Shown piece by piece: positions 12,512 to 18,838 of a stretch of DNA of 18,838 bases. Position 1 is the stretch's first letter; the number at the start of each line of letters is the position of its first letter. A program made the position numbers and the translations under genes. The DNA comes from DASZZY01 sp036260395 (GTDB lineage Bacteria; Actinomycetota; UBA4738; CALAEC01): NCBI GenBank assembly GCA_036260395.1, contig DASZZY010000138.1, positions 1 to 18,838 of the forward strand. The letters run 5' to 3'. The notes below the pieces were generated by a model. The model saw only the letters and a list, made by a program, of their open reading frames with translations. It was not told the origin of the DNA and searched no databases.

Positions 12512-14809
12512 GTGAGCAAGAACGGCAAGAGCCTGGTGGTCGTGGAGTCGCCGACCAAGGCCAAGACGCTCGAGCGATACCTCGGGCCGGCCTTCTCGGT
12601 GAAGGCGTCCTACGGCCACGTCCGCGACCTGCGGAAGAACCGCATGGCGGTGGACACCGAACGCAACTTCGAGCCCGACTACGTGGTGCCCGAGAAGGCC
12701 CGGAAGGTCGTGGCCCAGCTCAAGGCCGCCCACAAGCGGTCCGGCGACCTGTACCTGGCGACCGACTTCGACCGGGAGGGCGAGGCCATCGCCTGGCACG
12801 TGGCCGAGCTCCTCGACGTGGCCGCCGACGACGCCAAGCGGGTCACGTTCACCGAGATCACCGAGGACGCCGTCCGGGAGGCGTTCGACCACCCCCGGCG
12901 GATCGACCTGCGGCTGGTCGAGGCCCAGCAGGCCCGCCGGATCATCGACCGGCTCGTCGGCTACAACATCTCGCCGATCCTGTGGAAGAAGGTCCGCCCC
13001 GGGCTCTCGGCGGGCCGCGTGCAGTCCGTGGCCCTCCGCCTGGTCGTGGAGCGCGAGCGCGAGATCTCGGCGTTCCGCCCCCAGGAGTACTGGACGGTCG
13101 ACGCCCGGCTGACGCCGGACGAGCGGGAGGACGCCTTCCTGGCCCGGCTGGTCCAGGTCGGGGACGACAAGCTGGCCCCCACGCCGGGCAAGAAGGGCTC
13201 GATCCTGGCCGAGGGCGACGCCCGCGAGCACGCCGGCGCCCTGGAGCGGGCGTCGTACCGGGTGGCGGACGTCCGGCGCCGGGAGACGAAGCGCCGGCCG
13301 GCGGCGCCCTTCACGACCTCGACGCTCCAGCAGGAGGCCGCGCGGAAGCTCGGTTTCTCGGCCAAGCGGACGATGGCCGTGGCCCAGCAGCTGTACGAGG
13401 GGGTGGACCTCCCCGGCGAGGGCCAGGTCGGCCTCATCACCTACATGCGGACCGACTCCACGAACGTCGCCGCGCCGGCGCTGAAGGAGCTCCAGCAGGT
13501 GGTCAAGGAGCAGTACGGCGACCGGTACGCGCTCGAGAAGCCCCGCCGCTACCGGACGAAGACCCGCGGCGCGCAGGAGGCCCACGAGGCGGTCCGTCCC
13601 ACCCGGGCCGCCCGGCTTCCGGACGACCTGGCCCGCCACCTGGGCCGGGACCAGGCGCGGCTGTACCGCCTGATCTGGCAGCGGACCGTGGCTAGCCAGA
13701 TGGCCGAGGCCGTCCTCGACCAGGTCTCGGTCGACGTCGAGGCCACCGCGGAGGGCGCTCCCCGCCTCCTCCTCCGGGCCACCGGGCAGACGCTGCGGTT
13801 CGACGGCTTCCGCCGCGTGTACTTCGAGGGGCGCGACGACGCCGCCGACGAGGACGCCGACAAGCGCCTGCCGGAGCTCCGCGACGAGCAGGGCCTTCGC
13901 CTGTTGGAGGTGCTCCCCGAGCGCCACGAGACCCAGCCGCCGCCCCGGTACACGGAGGCGTCGCTGGTCAAGACGCTGGAGGAGCTCGGCATCGGCCGCC
14001 CCTCGACCTACGCCCCGACGATCTCCACGCTCCTGGAGCGGGAGTACGTCCGCCTGGAGGAGCGGCGGTTCTACCCGACCGACGTCGGCGAGGTGGTCAC
14101 GGACCTCCTCGTCGAGCACTTTCCCGACGTCGTCGACTACTCGTTCACCGCGCGGATGGAGGACGAGCTCGACGACATCGCCGAGGGCAAGATGCGGTGG
14201 GTCCAGGTCCTCGACGAGTTCTACGGCCCGTTCGAGCGCCTGCTGGAGAAGAAGGAGGGCGAGATCGAGCGGCCCCAGGAGGAGCTCGACGAGCTGTGCC
14301 CGCTGTGTCCCGAGGAGGGCCGGGAGCCCGGGAACCTCGTCGTCAAGCTGGGCCGGGCCGGGAAGTTCGTCGGGTGCTCGAACTGGCCGGAGTGCAAGTA
14401 CACCCGCGACCTCTCGGGCCAGGTCCGCCCGGAGCCGGAACTGCTCGAGGAGACATGCCCGGAGTGTGGCCGCCAGCTGGTGCGGCGGTTCGGGCGGTAC
14501 GGGCCGTTCGTGGGGTGCTCGGGGTACCCCGACTGCCGGTACATCAAGAAGGAGGAGAAGCGCACGGGGGTCACGTGCCCCAAGTGCGGCCAGGGCGAGC
14601 TCGTCGAGAAGCGGGCCCGGCGGCGCGGACGGAGCGTGTTCTACGGCTGCAACCGCTACCCTGACTGCGACTTCACCGTGGGGCAGAAGCCGGTGGCCGA
14701 TCCCTGCCCCCGGTGCCAGGGGCTGATGGTGGCCGTCGCCGACGGCGTCCGGTGCACGAACTGCGGCTACCAGGCGGAGTCGGGAGGCGGTCCCACCGAG
14801 GCCGCGTAG
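12512..14809 (+). CDS. topA: DNA topoisomerase I with four C-terminal zinc ribbons
   Basis: This 765-residue type IA topoisomerase relaxes negative supercoils. The Toprim domain starts with VVVESPTKAKT (catalytic Glu12) and holds the DxDxE metal triad Asp85-Asp87-Glu89. The active-site tyrosine is Tyr311 in ITYMRTDS. The C-terminus carries four C4 zinc ribbons: Cys596/599/622/628, Cys649/652/669/675, Cys689/692/713/719 and Cys732/735/748/751. The topoisomerases I of Mycobacterium and Streptomyces instead end in basic, ribbon-free tails, so this layout is more like E. coli or Firmicutes TopA and suggests a deep-branching lineage. The GTG start has AGGAG and AGCAGG upstream. The tmk fusion gene follows 21 bases after the stop. 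Confidence 0.97.
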   Translation: MSKNGKSLVVVESPTKAKTLERYLGPAFSVKASYGHVRDLRKNRMAVDTERNFEPDYVVPEKARKVVAQLKAAHKRSGDLYLATDFDREGEAIAWHVAELLDVAADDAKRVTFTEITEDAVREAFDHPRRIDLRLVEAQQARRIIDRLVGYNISPILWKKVRPGLSAGRVQSVALRLVVEREREISAFRPQEYWTVDARLTPDEREDAFLARLVQVGDDKLAPTPGKKGSILAEGDAREHAGALERASYRVADVRRRETKRRPAAPFTTSTLQQEAARKLGFSAKRTMAVAQQLYEGVDLPGEGQVGLITYMRTDSTNVAAPALKELQQVVKEQYGDRYALEKPRRYRTKTRGAQEAHEAVRPTRAARLPDDLARHLGRDQARLYRLIWQRTVASQMAEAVLDQVSVDVEATAEGAPRLLLRATGQTLRFDGFRRVYFEGRDDAADEDADKRLPELRDEQGLRLLEVLPERHETQPPPRYTEASLVKTLEELGIGRPSTYAPTISTLLEREYVRLEERRFYPTDVGEVVTDLLVEHFPDVVDYSFTARMEDELDDIAEGKMRWVQVLDEFYGPFERLLEKKEGEIERPQEELDELCPLCPEEGREPGNLVVKLGRAGKFVGCSNWPECKYTRDLSGQVRPEPELLEETCPECGRQLVRRFGRYGPFVGCSGYPDCRYIKKEEKRTGVTCPKCGQGELVEKRARRRGRSVFYGCNRYPDCDFTVGQKPVADPCPRCQGLMVAVADGVRCTNCGYQAESGGGPTEAA

Positions 14810-14830
14810 GTCGCCCGCGGGAGGTAGGCC

Positions 14831-16849
14831 GTGGCCAGCGTCGCCGAAGAGATCGCCGCGCTCCGCGGCACCAGGCCGGCCACGTTCGGGAACCTCCTCC
14901 GGGACCCCGCGTTCTCCAGGCTGTGGCGGGCGATCCTGGTCTCCTCGCTCGGCGACTGGGTCGGGTTCGTGGCAGTCGTCGCGCTGGTCACCCGGCTCGG
15001 CGGCGGCAGGGCCGAGTTCGCCGTGGCCGGCGTCATGCTGGCCCGGCTGCTGCCCTCGATCCTGTTCGGGCCGTTCGCGGGAGTGCTCGTCGACCGCTTC
15101 GACCGCAAGAAGCTCATGGTCGTCGCCGACGTCACGCGGGGGATCGGCTACTTCACCCTCGCGTTCATGGACAGCCTGGTCGCGATCTACGTGCTGTCGT
15201 TCGGCATCGAGTGCCTTTCGCTCCTGTGGACGCCCGCCCGCGACGCCGTGATTCCCAACCTGGTCTCTCGGCGCCAGCTGGTGAACGCGAACACCGTCGC
15301 GCTGGCCACCGGGTACGGCACGTTGCCGCTCGGCGGCATCGTGTTCACGGCGCTGGCCGCGGCGACCGCGGCGCTCGGAAACCGGATCGGCTACTTCGAG
15401 GTGAACCCGGTGGCCGTGGCCCTGTGGCTGGACGCCGTGACCTTCCTGTTCTCGGCGTACATGATCTGGGGCGTGCCGATCGCGCGGATGGGACGCGGGC
15501 GCGGCGGCGGGGGGCTCCACCCCGGCCAGGCCTTCCACGACCTCCGCGAGGGCGTTCGGTTCCTCAAGGACCATACGTTCGTTCGGGCCATGACGGTCGG
15601 GATCGTGCTGGTCTTCACCGGGGCGGGATCGGTCATGTCGCTCGGGCCGATCTTCGCCGAGAAGACCGTGGAGGCCGGGCCGGCGGGCTGGGGGATCCTC
15701 GTCACGTCGGTGGGCGTCGGGATGGCGGTGGGCATGTTCCTCGTCGGCCAGGTGTCGAAGCTCGTCGACAAGGACACGCTGTTTCCGCTGTCGATCCTCG
15801 TCGGCGGGAGCGCGGTCGTCGTGCTCGCGGCCATGCCGAACATCGCCCTGGCCGCGGCCATGACCGTCGTCGTGGGAACCGCCGCCGGGGCGGCCTGGGT
15901 CACGGGGTACACGCTCCTCCACGAGAACGTCACGGACGAGCTGCGCGGTCGGGTCTTCGGCTCGCTGACCGTCCTGTCCCGGCTGGGGCTCTTCATCTCG
16001 CTGGCCGGCTTCCCGGCGCTGGCCGGGCTGCTCGGGGACCACCGCCTGTCGGTGGGTGGCGCCACGATCGACCTGGCGGGGACACGGCTCGCCCTGTGGA
16101 CCGGCGCGGCGGTGATGCTCATGGCGGGCTTCTCCGCGCGGCGCGGGCTGGCCCGCAGCCGGCTGACGCGCCCCCGCCCGCTGCGGCTGTTCCCGCGGCT
16201 GCGGAAGGTCGAGCGGCGGGGGACGTTCATCGTGTTCGAGGGCGTGGAGGGCGCGGGGAAGGGGACCCAGATCCGGCTGGCGAGGGAGTTCCTCGAATCG
16301 AAGGGGCTGGACGTGCTCGTGACCCGGGAGCCGGGCGGCACGGAGCTGGGGGAGCAGCTCCGGGACGCGCTGCTTCTCCGCCAGAGCGAGGGGCTGGACG
16401 GCAGGGCCGAGGCCCTGCTGTTCGCCGCCAGCCGCGCGCAGCACGTCTCGCACGTCATCCGCCCGGCGCTGGAGGAGGGGAAGGTCGTCCTCTGCGACCG
16501 GTATCTGGATTCCTCGCTGGCCTACCAGGGCGCCGGGCGCGGCCTCGGCGAGCACGACGTGCTGTCGCTCAACGTGTGGGCCACCCAGGGGTTGTTCCCG
16601 GACCTGGAGATCCTGCTCCACATCGAGGCGGGCCGCGGGCTGGCGCGCGTGGATTCCGAGCCCGACCGCATCGAGTCCGAGGGGGAGGGGTTCCACGCCA
16701 AGGTCGCCGAGGCGTTCCTGCGGATCGCGGAGGACCATCCCGAGCGATTCGAGGTCATCGACGCCGACGCGCCGCCCGACGTGGTCCACGAGCGGGTCCG
16801 CGAGGCGCTGGTCCGGTTCCTCAAGCTCGATGAGGGCGAGGGCCCATGA
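14831..16849 (+). CDS. tmk: Fusion protein: MFS-like transporter domain + thymidylate kinase
   Basis: This 672-residue protein has two halves. Residues about 25-445 form a many-helix MFS-like transporter with a motif-A-like GVLVDRFDRKK loop between early helices. Residues about 463-672 are a complete dTMP kinase: P-loop GVEGAGKGTQ (471-480), TREPGGT (498-504) and DRYLDSSLAYQG (556-567), with a LID region near 615-630. The kinase makes dTDP for DNA synthesis; the transporter substrate is unknown. Streptomyces has a comparable membrane-fused tmk next to topA, so the fusion is an actinobacterial feature and not an assembly error. The P-loop GKGT instead of the usual GKTT/GKST is a minor variation. 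The GTG start has a GGGAGGT site five bases upstream. The stop overlaps holB by four bases (ATGA). Confidence 0.93.
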   Translation: MASVAEEIAALRGTRPATFGNLLRDPAFSRLWRAILVSSLGDWVGFVAVVALVTRLGGGRAEFAVAGVMLARLLPSILFGPFAGVLVDRFDRKKLMVVADVTRGIGYFTLAFMDSLVAIYVLSFGIECLSLLWTPARDAVIPNLVSRRQLVNANTVALATGYGTLPLGGIVFTALAAATAALGNRIGYFEVNPVAVALWLDAVTFLFSAYMIWGVPIARMGRGRGGGGLHPGQAFHDLREGVRFLKDHTFVRAMTVGIVLVFTGAGSVMSLGPIFAEKTVEAGPAGWGILVTSVGVGMAVGMFLVGQVSKLVDKDTLFPLSILVGGSAVVVLAAMPNIALAAAMTVVVGTAAGAAWVTGYTLLHENVTDELRGRVFGSLTVLSRLGLFISLAGFPALAGLLGDHRLSVGGATIDLAGTRLALWTGAAVMLMAGFSARRGLARSRLTRPRPLRLFPRLRKVERRGTFIVFEGVEGAGKGTQIRLAREFLESKGLDVLVTREPGGTELGEQLRDALLLRQSEGLDGRAEALLFAASRAQHVSHVIRPALEEGKVVLCDRYLDSSLAYQGAGRGLGEHDVLSLNVWATQGLFPDLEILLHIEAGRGLARVDSEPDRIESEGEGFHAKVAEAFLRIAEDHPERFEVIDADAPPDVVHERVREALVRFLKLDEGEGP

Positions 16850-17994
16850 GGCCGGTCCTGGGGCGGGTGCCGGGCCAGGAGGACGCCATGGCGTTCCTCG
16901 ACCAGGCCGCCGACCGGCCCCGCCACGCGTACCTGTTCGCGGGCCCGGAGGGGTCGGGGAAGCAGCTCGCGGCACGGGCGTTCACGGCCGCGCTGCTGTG
17001 CCGGCGGGGCGGGTGCGGCGAGTGCCGCGACTGCCGGCTGGCGCTCGAGGACCGCCACCCGAACGTCGTCCTCGTCGAGCCCGAGGGCCGGGACATCCGG
17101 GTCGGGACCGGGCCGGACGACGACGGGACCGCGCGATGGATGGTGGCCCGGGCGTTCCTCACGGCGCCCGAGCCGGGCCCCAAGGTCTTCCGGGTCGAGC
17201 AGGCCGACCGGATGACGGAGGAGGCTGCCGACGTCCTCCTCAAGGCCCTCGAGGACCCACCCAGGGACACGGTGTTCATGCTCTCGTCGGCGAGGCCGCA
17301 CGAGATCCCGGAGACCGTCCGCTCGCGCTGCCAGACCGTGCTGTTCCGGCCGCTGCCCGAGGCGTTCGTGGTCCGCACGCTGGAGGAGGAAGGGGTGGCG
17401 CCCCAGCGGGCCCGGCTGGCCGCCCGGCTCGCCGGGGGGAACCTCGGGCGGGCCCGGCGCGTGGCTCGGGACGAAGGTGGCCTGGCGTTCCGCGACGCGG
17501 CCGTGGACGCCCTCGCCGAGGCGCGTCGCGGGCCGGGCGGGGCGCTGGCCGCCGCCGAGCGCCTGCTGGCCGAGGCCGCCGCCTACCGGAAGGAGCTGGC
17601 CCGGCGGCTGGCCGGCGAGCTCGAGGCGTTCTCCGACCCCCAGACCGGCGCGCCCCTCGACCAGTACCGCGGCGCGATCCGCCGCCTCCAGCAGCGGCAC
17701 CAGCGGATGGAACGCCGGGCCGAGCGGGAGTTCCTCGACTGGTCGTTGATCGCGCTCGAGGCGTGGTTCCGCGACGCGCTCCTGGCCGGGGCCGGGGGCG
17801 ATCCGGCGTGGACGATCAACCTCGACCGCGCCGAGGAGCTCGCGGGCGTGCCGGCCGCCGACGCGGCCGCGGCGATCGAGGCGCTGGAGCAGGCCCGGGC
17901 GGCGCTGGCCGACGAGACGAACCTCAACGCGAGGCTGGTTGTGGAGCAGGCGTTCCTGGCGCTCGCGGGACTGTCGCCGGCGGCCGCGGGCTAG
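16846..17994 (+). CDS. holB: DNA polymerase III subunit delta' (clamp loader)
   Basis: This 382-residue AAA+ clamp-loader subunit carries a P-loop GPEGSGK (33-39), a zinc-binding cluster Cys52, Cys57, Cys60, Cys63, a KVFRVEQADRMTEEAADVLLKALEDPP stretch in two parts typical of delta' (about residues 120-145) and the SRC sensor motif in TVRSRCQTV. The C-terminal helical collar domain (about 200-382) is Ala/Arg/Glu-rich. It works with the delta and tau/gamma subunits to load the sliding clamp. The ATG overlaps the tmk stop by four bases. The topA-tmk-holB order is a conserved actinobacterial cluster. The tRNA-Thr gene follows 25 bases after the stop. Confidence 0.93.
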   Translation: MRPVLGRVPGQEDAMAFLDQAADRPRHAYLFAGPEGSGKQLAARAFTAALLCRRGGCGECRDCRLALEDRHPNVVLVEPEGRDIRVGTGPDDDGTARWMVARAFLTAPEPGPKVFRVEQADRMTEEAADVLLKALEDPPRDTVFMLSSARPHEIPETVRSRCQTVLFRPLPEAFVVRTLEEEGVAPQRARLAARLAGGNLGRARRVARDEGGLAFRDAAVDALAEARRGPGGALAAAERLLAEAAAYRKELARRLAGELEAFSDPQTGAPLDQYRGAIRRLQQRHQRMERRAEREFLDWSLIALEAWFRDALLAGAGGDPAWTINLDRAEELAGVPAADAAAAIEALEQARAALADETNLNARLVVEQAFLALAGLSPAAAG

Positions 17995-18000
17995 AGCCCG
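17987..18000 (+). terminator. Weak GC hairpin at the holB stop
   Basis: CGGGC (17987-17991) and GCCCG (17996-18000) form a five-bp stem around the holB stop, followed by TTGCT only. There is no T tract, so it is a weak terminator at best and may be chance in GC-rich sequence. Confidence 0.22.
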
Positions 18001-18004
18001 TTGC

Positions 18005-18010
18005 TACACT
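18005..18010 (+). promoter_or_regulatory. -10 box of tRNA-Thr
   Basis: TACACT ends nine bases before the mature tRNA 5' end, matching the actinobacterial TANNNT -10 consensus. No TTGACA-like element is visible 16-19 bases upstream. Confidence 0.5.
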
Positions 18011-18019
18011 GACTCCGCC

Positions 18020-18093
18020 GCCGGAGTAGCTCAGCTTGGCAGAGCACGCGATTCGTAATCGCGGGGTCGCGGGTTCGATTCCCGCCTCCGGCT
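18020..18093 (+). tRNA. tRNA-Thr (anticodon CGT)
   Basis: The cloverleaf is complete: acceptor stem GCCGGAG (18020-18026) with CTCCGGC (18086-18092), D arm GCTC/GAGC, anticodon stem CGCGA/TCGCG with loop TTCGTAA (anticodon CGT at 18054-18056), five-base variable loop, T arm GCGGG-TTCGATT-CCCGC, and discriminator T. The 3' CCA is not encoded. It reads ACG threonine codons. The first stem, the loop signatures and the anticodon all agree. Confidence 0.97.
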
Positions 18094-18110
18094 CGAATCG
18101 TCTGTTCGAG
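18092..18110 (+). terminator. Hairpin immediately 3' of tRNA-Thr
   Basis: CTCGAA (18092-18097) and TTCGAG (18105-18110) form a perfect six-bp stem with a seven-base loop starting at the last tRNA bases. There is no T run after it. It may be a tRNA trailer structure or weak terminator. The rest of the 164-base gap to 18258 shows nothing I can name. Confidence 0.25.
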
Positions 18111-18257
18111 CCCGGCGTTCGTCTTCGGCTTCGGACGTCTTGCAGCCGCCTTTCTCCCCATCTACGGCGCGCGCGTCGTTATTCGCCTCATGAGTGCGTT
18201 CGTCCGCGGGAGACGCCATGCGGCGCAGTCCACGGCCAAGCGATCGCTCAGCGAAGG

Positions 18258-18644
18258 TCATCCAGCCCGCAGGCGGAGGAAGCCGCCGAGGTGGTCTCGA
18301 TGGACGGTCACGGTGACGCCCTCGGTGGCCGCCCGACGCATCATCCCGACGATCTGCTCGGGCGCCGGGCCATAGATCTCGAAGCCCTTCGACTCGATGA
18401 ACTCGTAGGCCGCCGCCGCCCGCTCCCGGACCCCCTCCATGTGCAGCGCCATGGCTTCCGCGTCCGGGAAGACGTGAACGATCGTCACCTCGTCCCCTTC
18501 GTCGCTCCCGTAGGCCAGGAAGGCCACGGTCCGAGGCTTGCCCTGCTCCAGCAGTAGGGTCCCTTCTCCGAAGTACCGCTTGAAGCCATCGAGCTTGCCC
18601 TCTTTCACTCGGCTGTGGCTGATGAACACGATCGGGTCGGACAT
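18258..18644 (-). CDS. Small dimeric alpha/beta-barrel protein, monooxygenase-like
   Basis: This 128-residue soluble protein has the strand-helix-strand pattern of the ferredoxin-like dimeric alpha/beta barrel, as in antibiotic-biosynthesis monooxygenase (ABM) proteins. An opening strand (PIVFISHSRV) leads to a helix (KEGKLDGFKRYF), a middle VTIVHVFPDAEAMALHM segment and a late EIYGPAPE stretch. ABM members act as cofactor-light monooxygenases or heme-degrading enzymes, but many have no known role, so no reaction is assigned. The ATG at 18644 has an AGGAGGGG ribosome site just upstream, one of the strongest in the window. It lies 22 bases after an incomplete gene in the same direction, likely an operon. 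The reading frame antisense to the tRNA just beyond it is not a gene. Confidence 0.75.
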   Translation of the reverse strand: MSDPIVFISHSRVKEGKLDGFKRYFGEGTLLLEQGKPRTVAFLAYGSDEGDEVTIVHVFPDAEAMALHMEGVRERAAAAYEFIESKGFEIYGPAPEQIVGMMRRAATEGVTVTVHRDHLGGFLRLRAG

Positions 18645-18666
18645 CTCCCCTCCTGTGTCATTCGGC

Positions 18667-18838
18667 TCAGATGCAGATCCCCTTCTGGAAGTCCCAGATG
18701 ACGTTGAGCGTCCCCTTGTGCATCGTGACCGGCGAGCCGGACGGGGAGCGCCACTGGACCGAATACGTCGTCCCGTGGACGTTCGGGGGGTTGCCGTGGA
18801 CGAACTGGAACGAGATCGCCGTCTGCTCCCCGAGCGGC
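18667..18838 (-). CDS. C-terminal end of an unidentified gene (5' partial)
   Basis: The minus strand is open from the window edge to a TGA at 18667-18669 and encodes about 56 residues, with a SFQFVHGNPPNVHG stretch, a YSVQWRSPSGSPV stretch and a final NVIWDFQKGICI. The alternating polar/aromatic pattern suggests a beta-rich domain, perhaps extracellular, ending with a cysteine near the C-terminus. I do not recognise the family. It sits just upstream of the monooxygenase-like gene in the same orientation. Start and domain content are outside the window. Confidence 0.55.
   Translation of the reverse strand, partial: PLGEQTAISFQFVHGNPPNVHGTTYSVQWRSPSGSPVTMHKGTLNVIWDFQKGICI

Noticed and set aside
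12509..16975. 1488-codon minus-strand open frame opposite topA, tmk and holB
   Set aside because: Low-complexity shadow of high-GC genes; the plus strand holds conserved enzymes with intact catalytic motifs throughout.
18086..18110. tRNA-Thr 3' end as an integration (att) site
   Set aside because: No integrase, no direct repeat of the tRNA end and no mobile genes in the window.
18031..18261. 76-residue minus-strand frame overlapping tRNA-Thr, ending in an ESNPRPRDYESRALPS-like sequence
   Set aside because: This is the well-known false protein produced by translating the antisense of a tRNA gene; it covers the whole T arm and anticodon arm.
1..18838. CRISPR arrays, insertion sequences or rRNA genes
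   Set aside because: No spaced direct repeats, transposase frames or rRNA-like sequence seen.

Overview
This is high-GC DNA that is almost entirely coding. Gene content and order point to an actinobacterium: a CeoB/CeoC-type TrkA pair beside a KimA-like permease (compare Rv2690c-Rv2691-Rv2692 of Mycobacterium tuberculosis), a topA / MFS-fused tmk / holB run as in Streptomyces, and GTG starts preceded by TANNNT boxes. The zinc-ribbon tail of TopA does not fit Mycobacterium or Streptomyces, so a deep-branching, probably uncultured actinobacterial lineage is more likely. The window alone cannot name it.

Region 1 (1-9252) is a potassium-homeostasis island. On the minus strand, ceoB, ceoC and an FHA-domain tail-anchored protein are tightly coupled (2125 to 179). 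A KimA-like K+ importer (kimA-1) is coupled to a small membrane protein (4670 to 2173). Divergently on the plus strand lie a short KdpD-like sensor kinase and a KdpE-like regulator, overlapping by 4 bases, and then a second KimA-like permease (kimA-2). No kdpFABC pump is present. The arrangement suggests KdpDE may control KimA-type importers here, with RCK (TrkA) subunits and an FHA protein as further regulatory layers. kimA-1 keeps the full K+-site pattern of KimA; kimA-2 has glycine in place of one binding-site aspartate. An imperfect 10-bp inverted repeat lies in the divergent intergenic region and is a candidate operator.

Region 2 (9262-10922) holds an HD-domain hydrolase, a 36-codon remnant of a longer gene, a small two-helix membrane protein and, convergent with these, a DedA-family membrane protein. 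Region 3 (10988-12474) has an SppA-type signal-peptide peptidase coupled to an RDD-family membrane protein. Region 4 (12512-18093) is the DNA-metabolism cluster: topA, a fusion of an MFS-like transporter with thymidylate kinase, holB (DNA polymerase III delta') and tRNA-Thr(CGT). Region 5 (18258-18838, minus strand) has a small dimeric-barrel monooxygenase-like protein and the end of an unrecognised gene.

No non-coding stretch reaches 300 bases. The longest are 18094-18257 (164 bases; only a weak hairpin seen) and 4671-4786 (116 bases; divergent promoter region with the inverted repeat). Several transcription units appear to be leaderless: a TANNNT box lies 6-9 bases before a GTG start.
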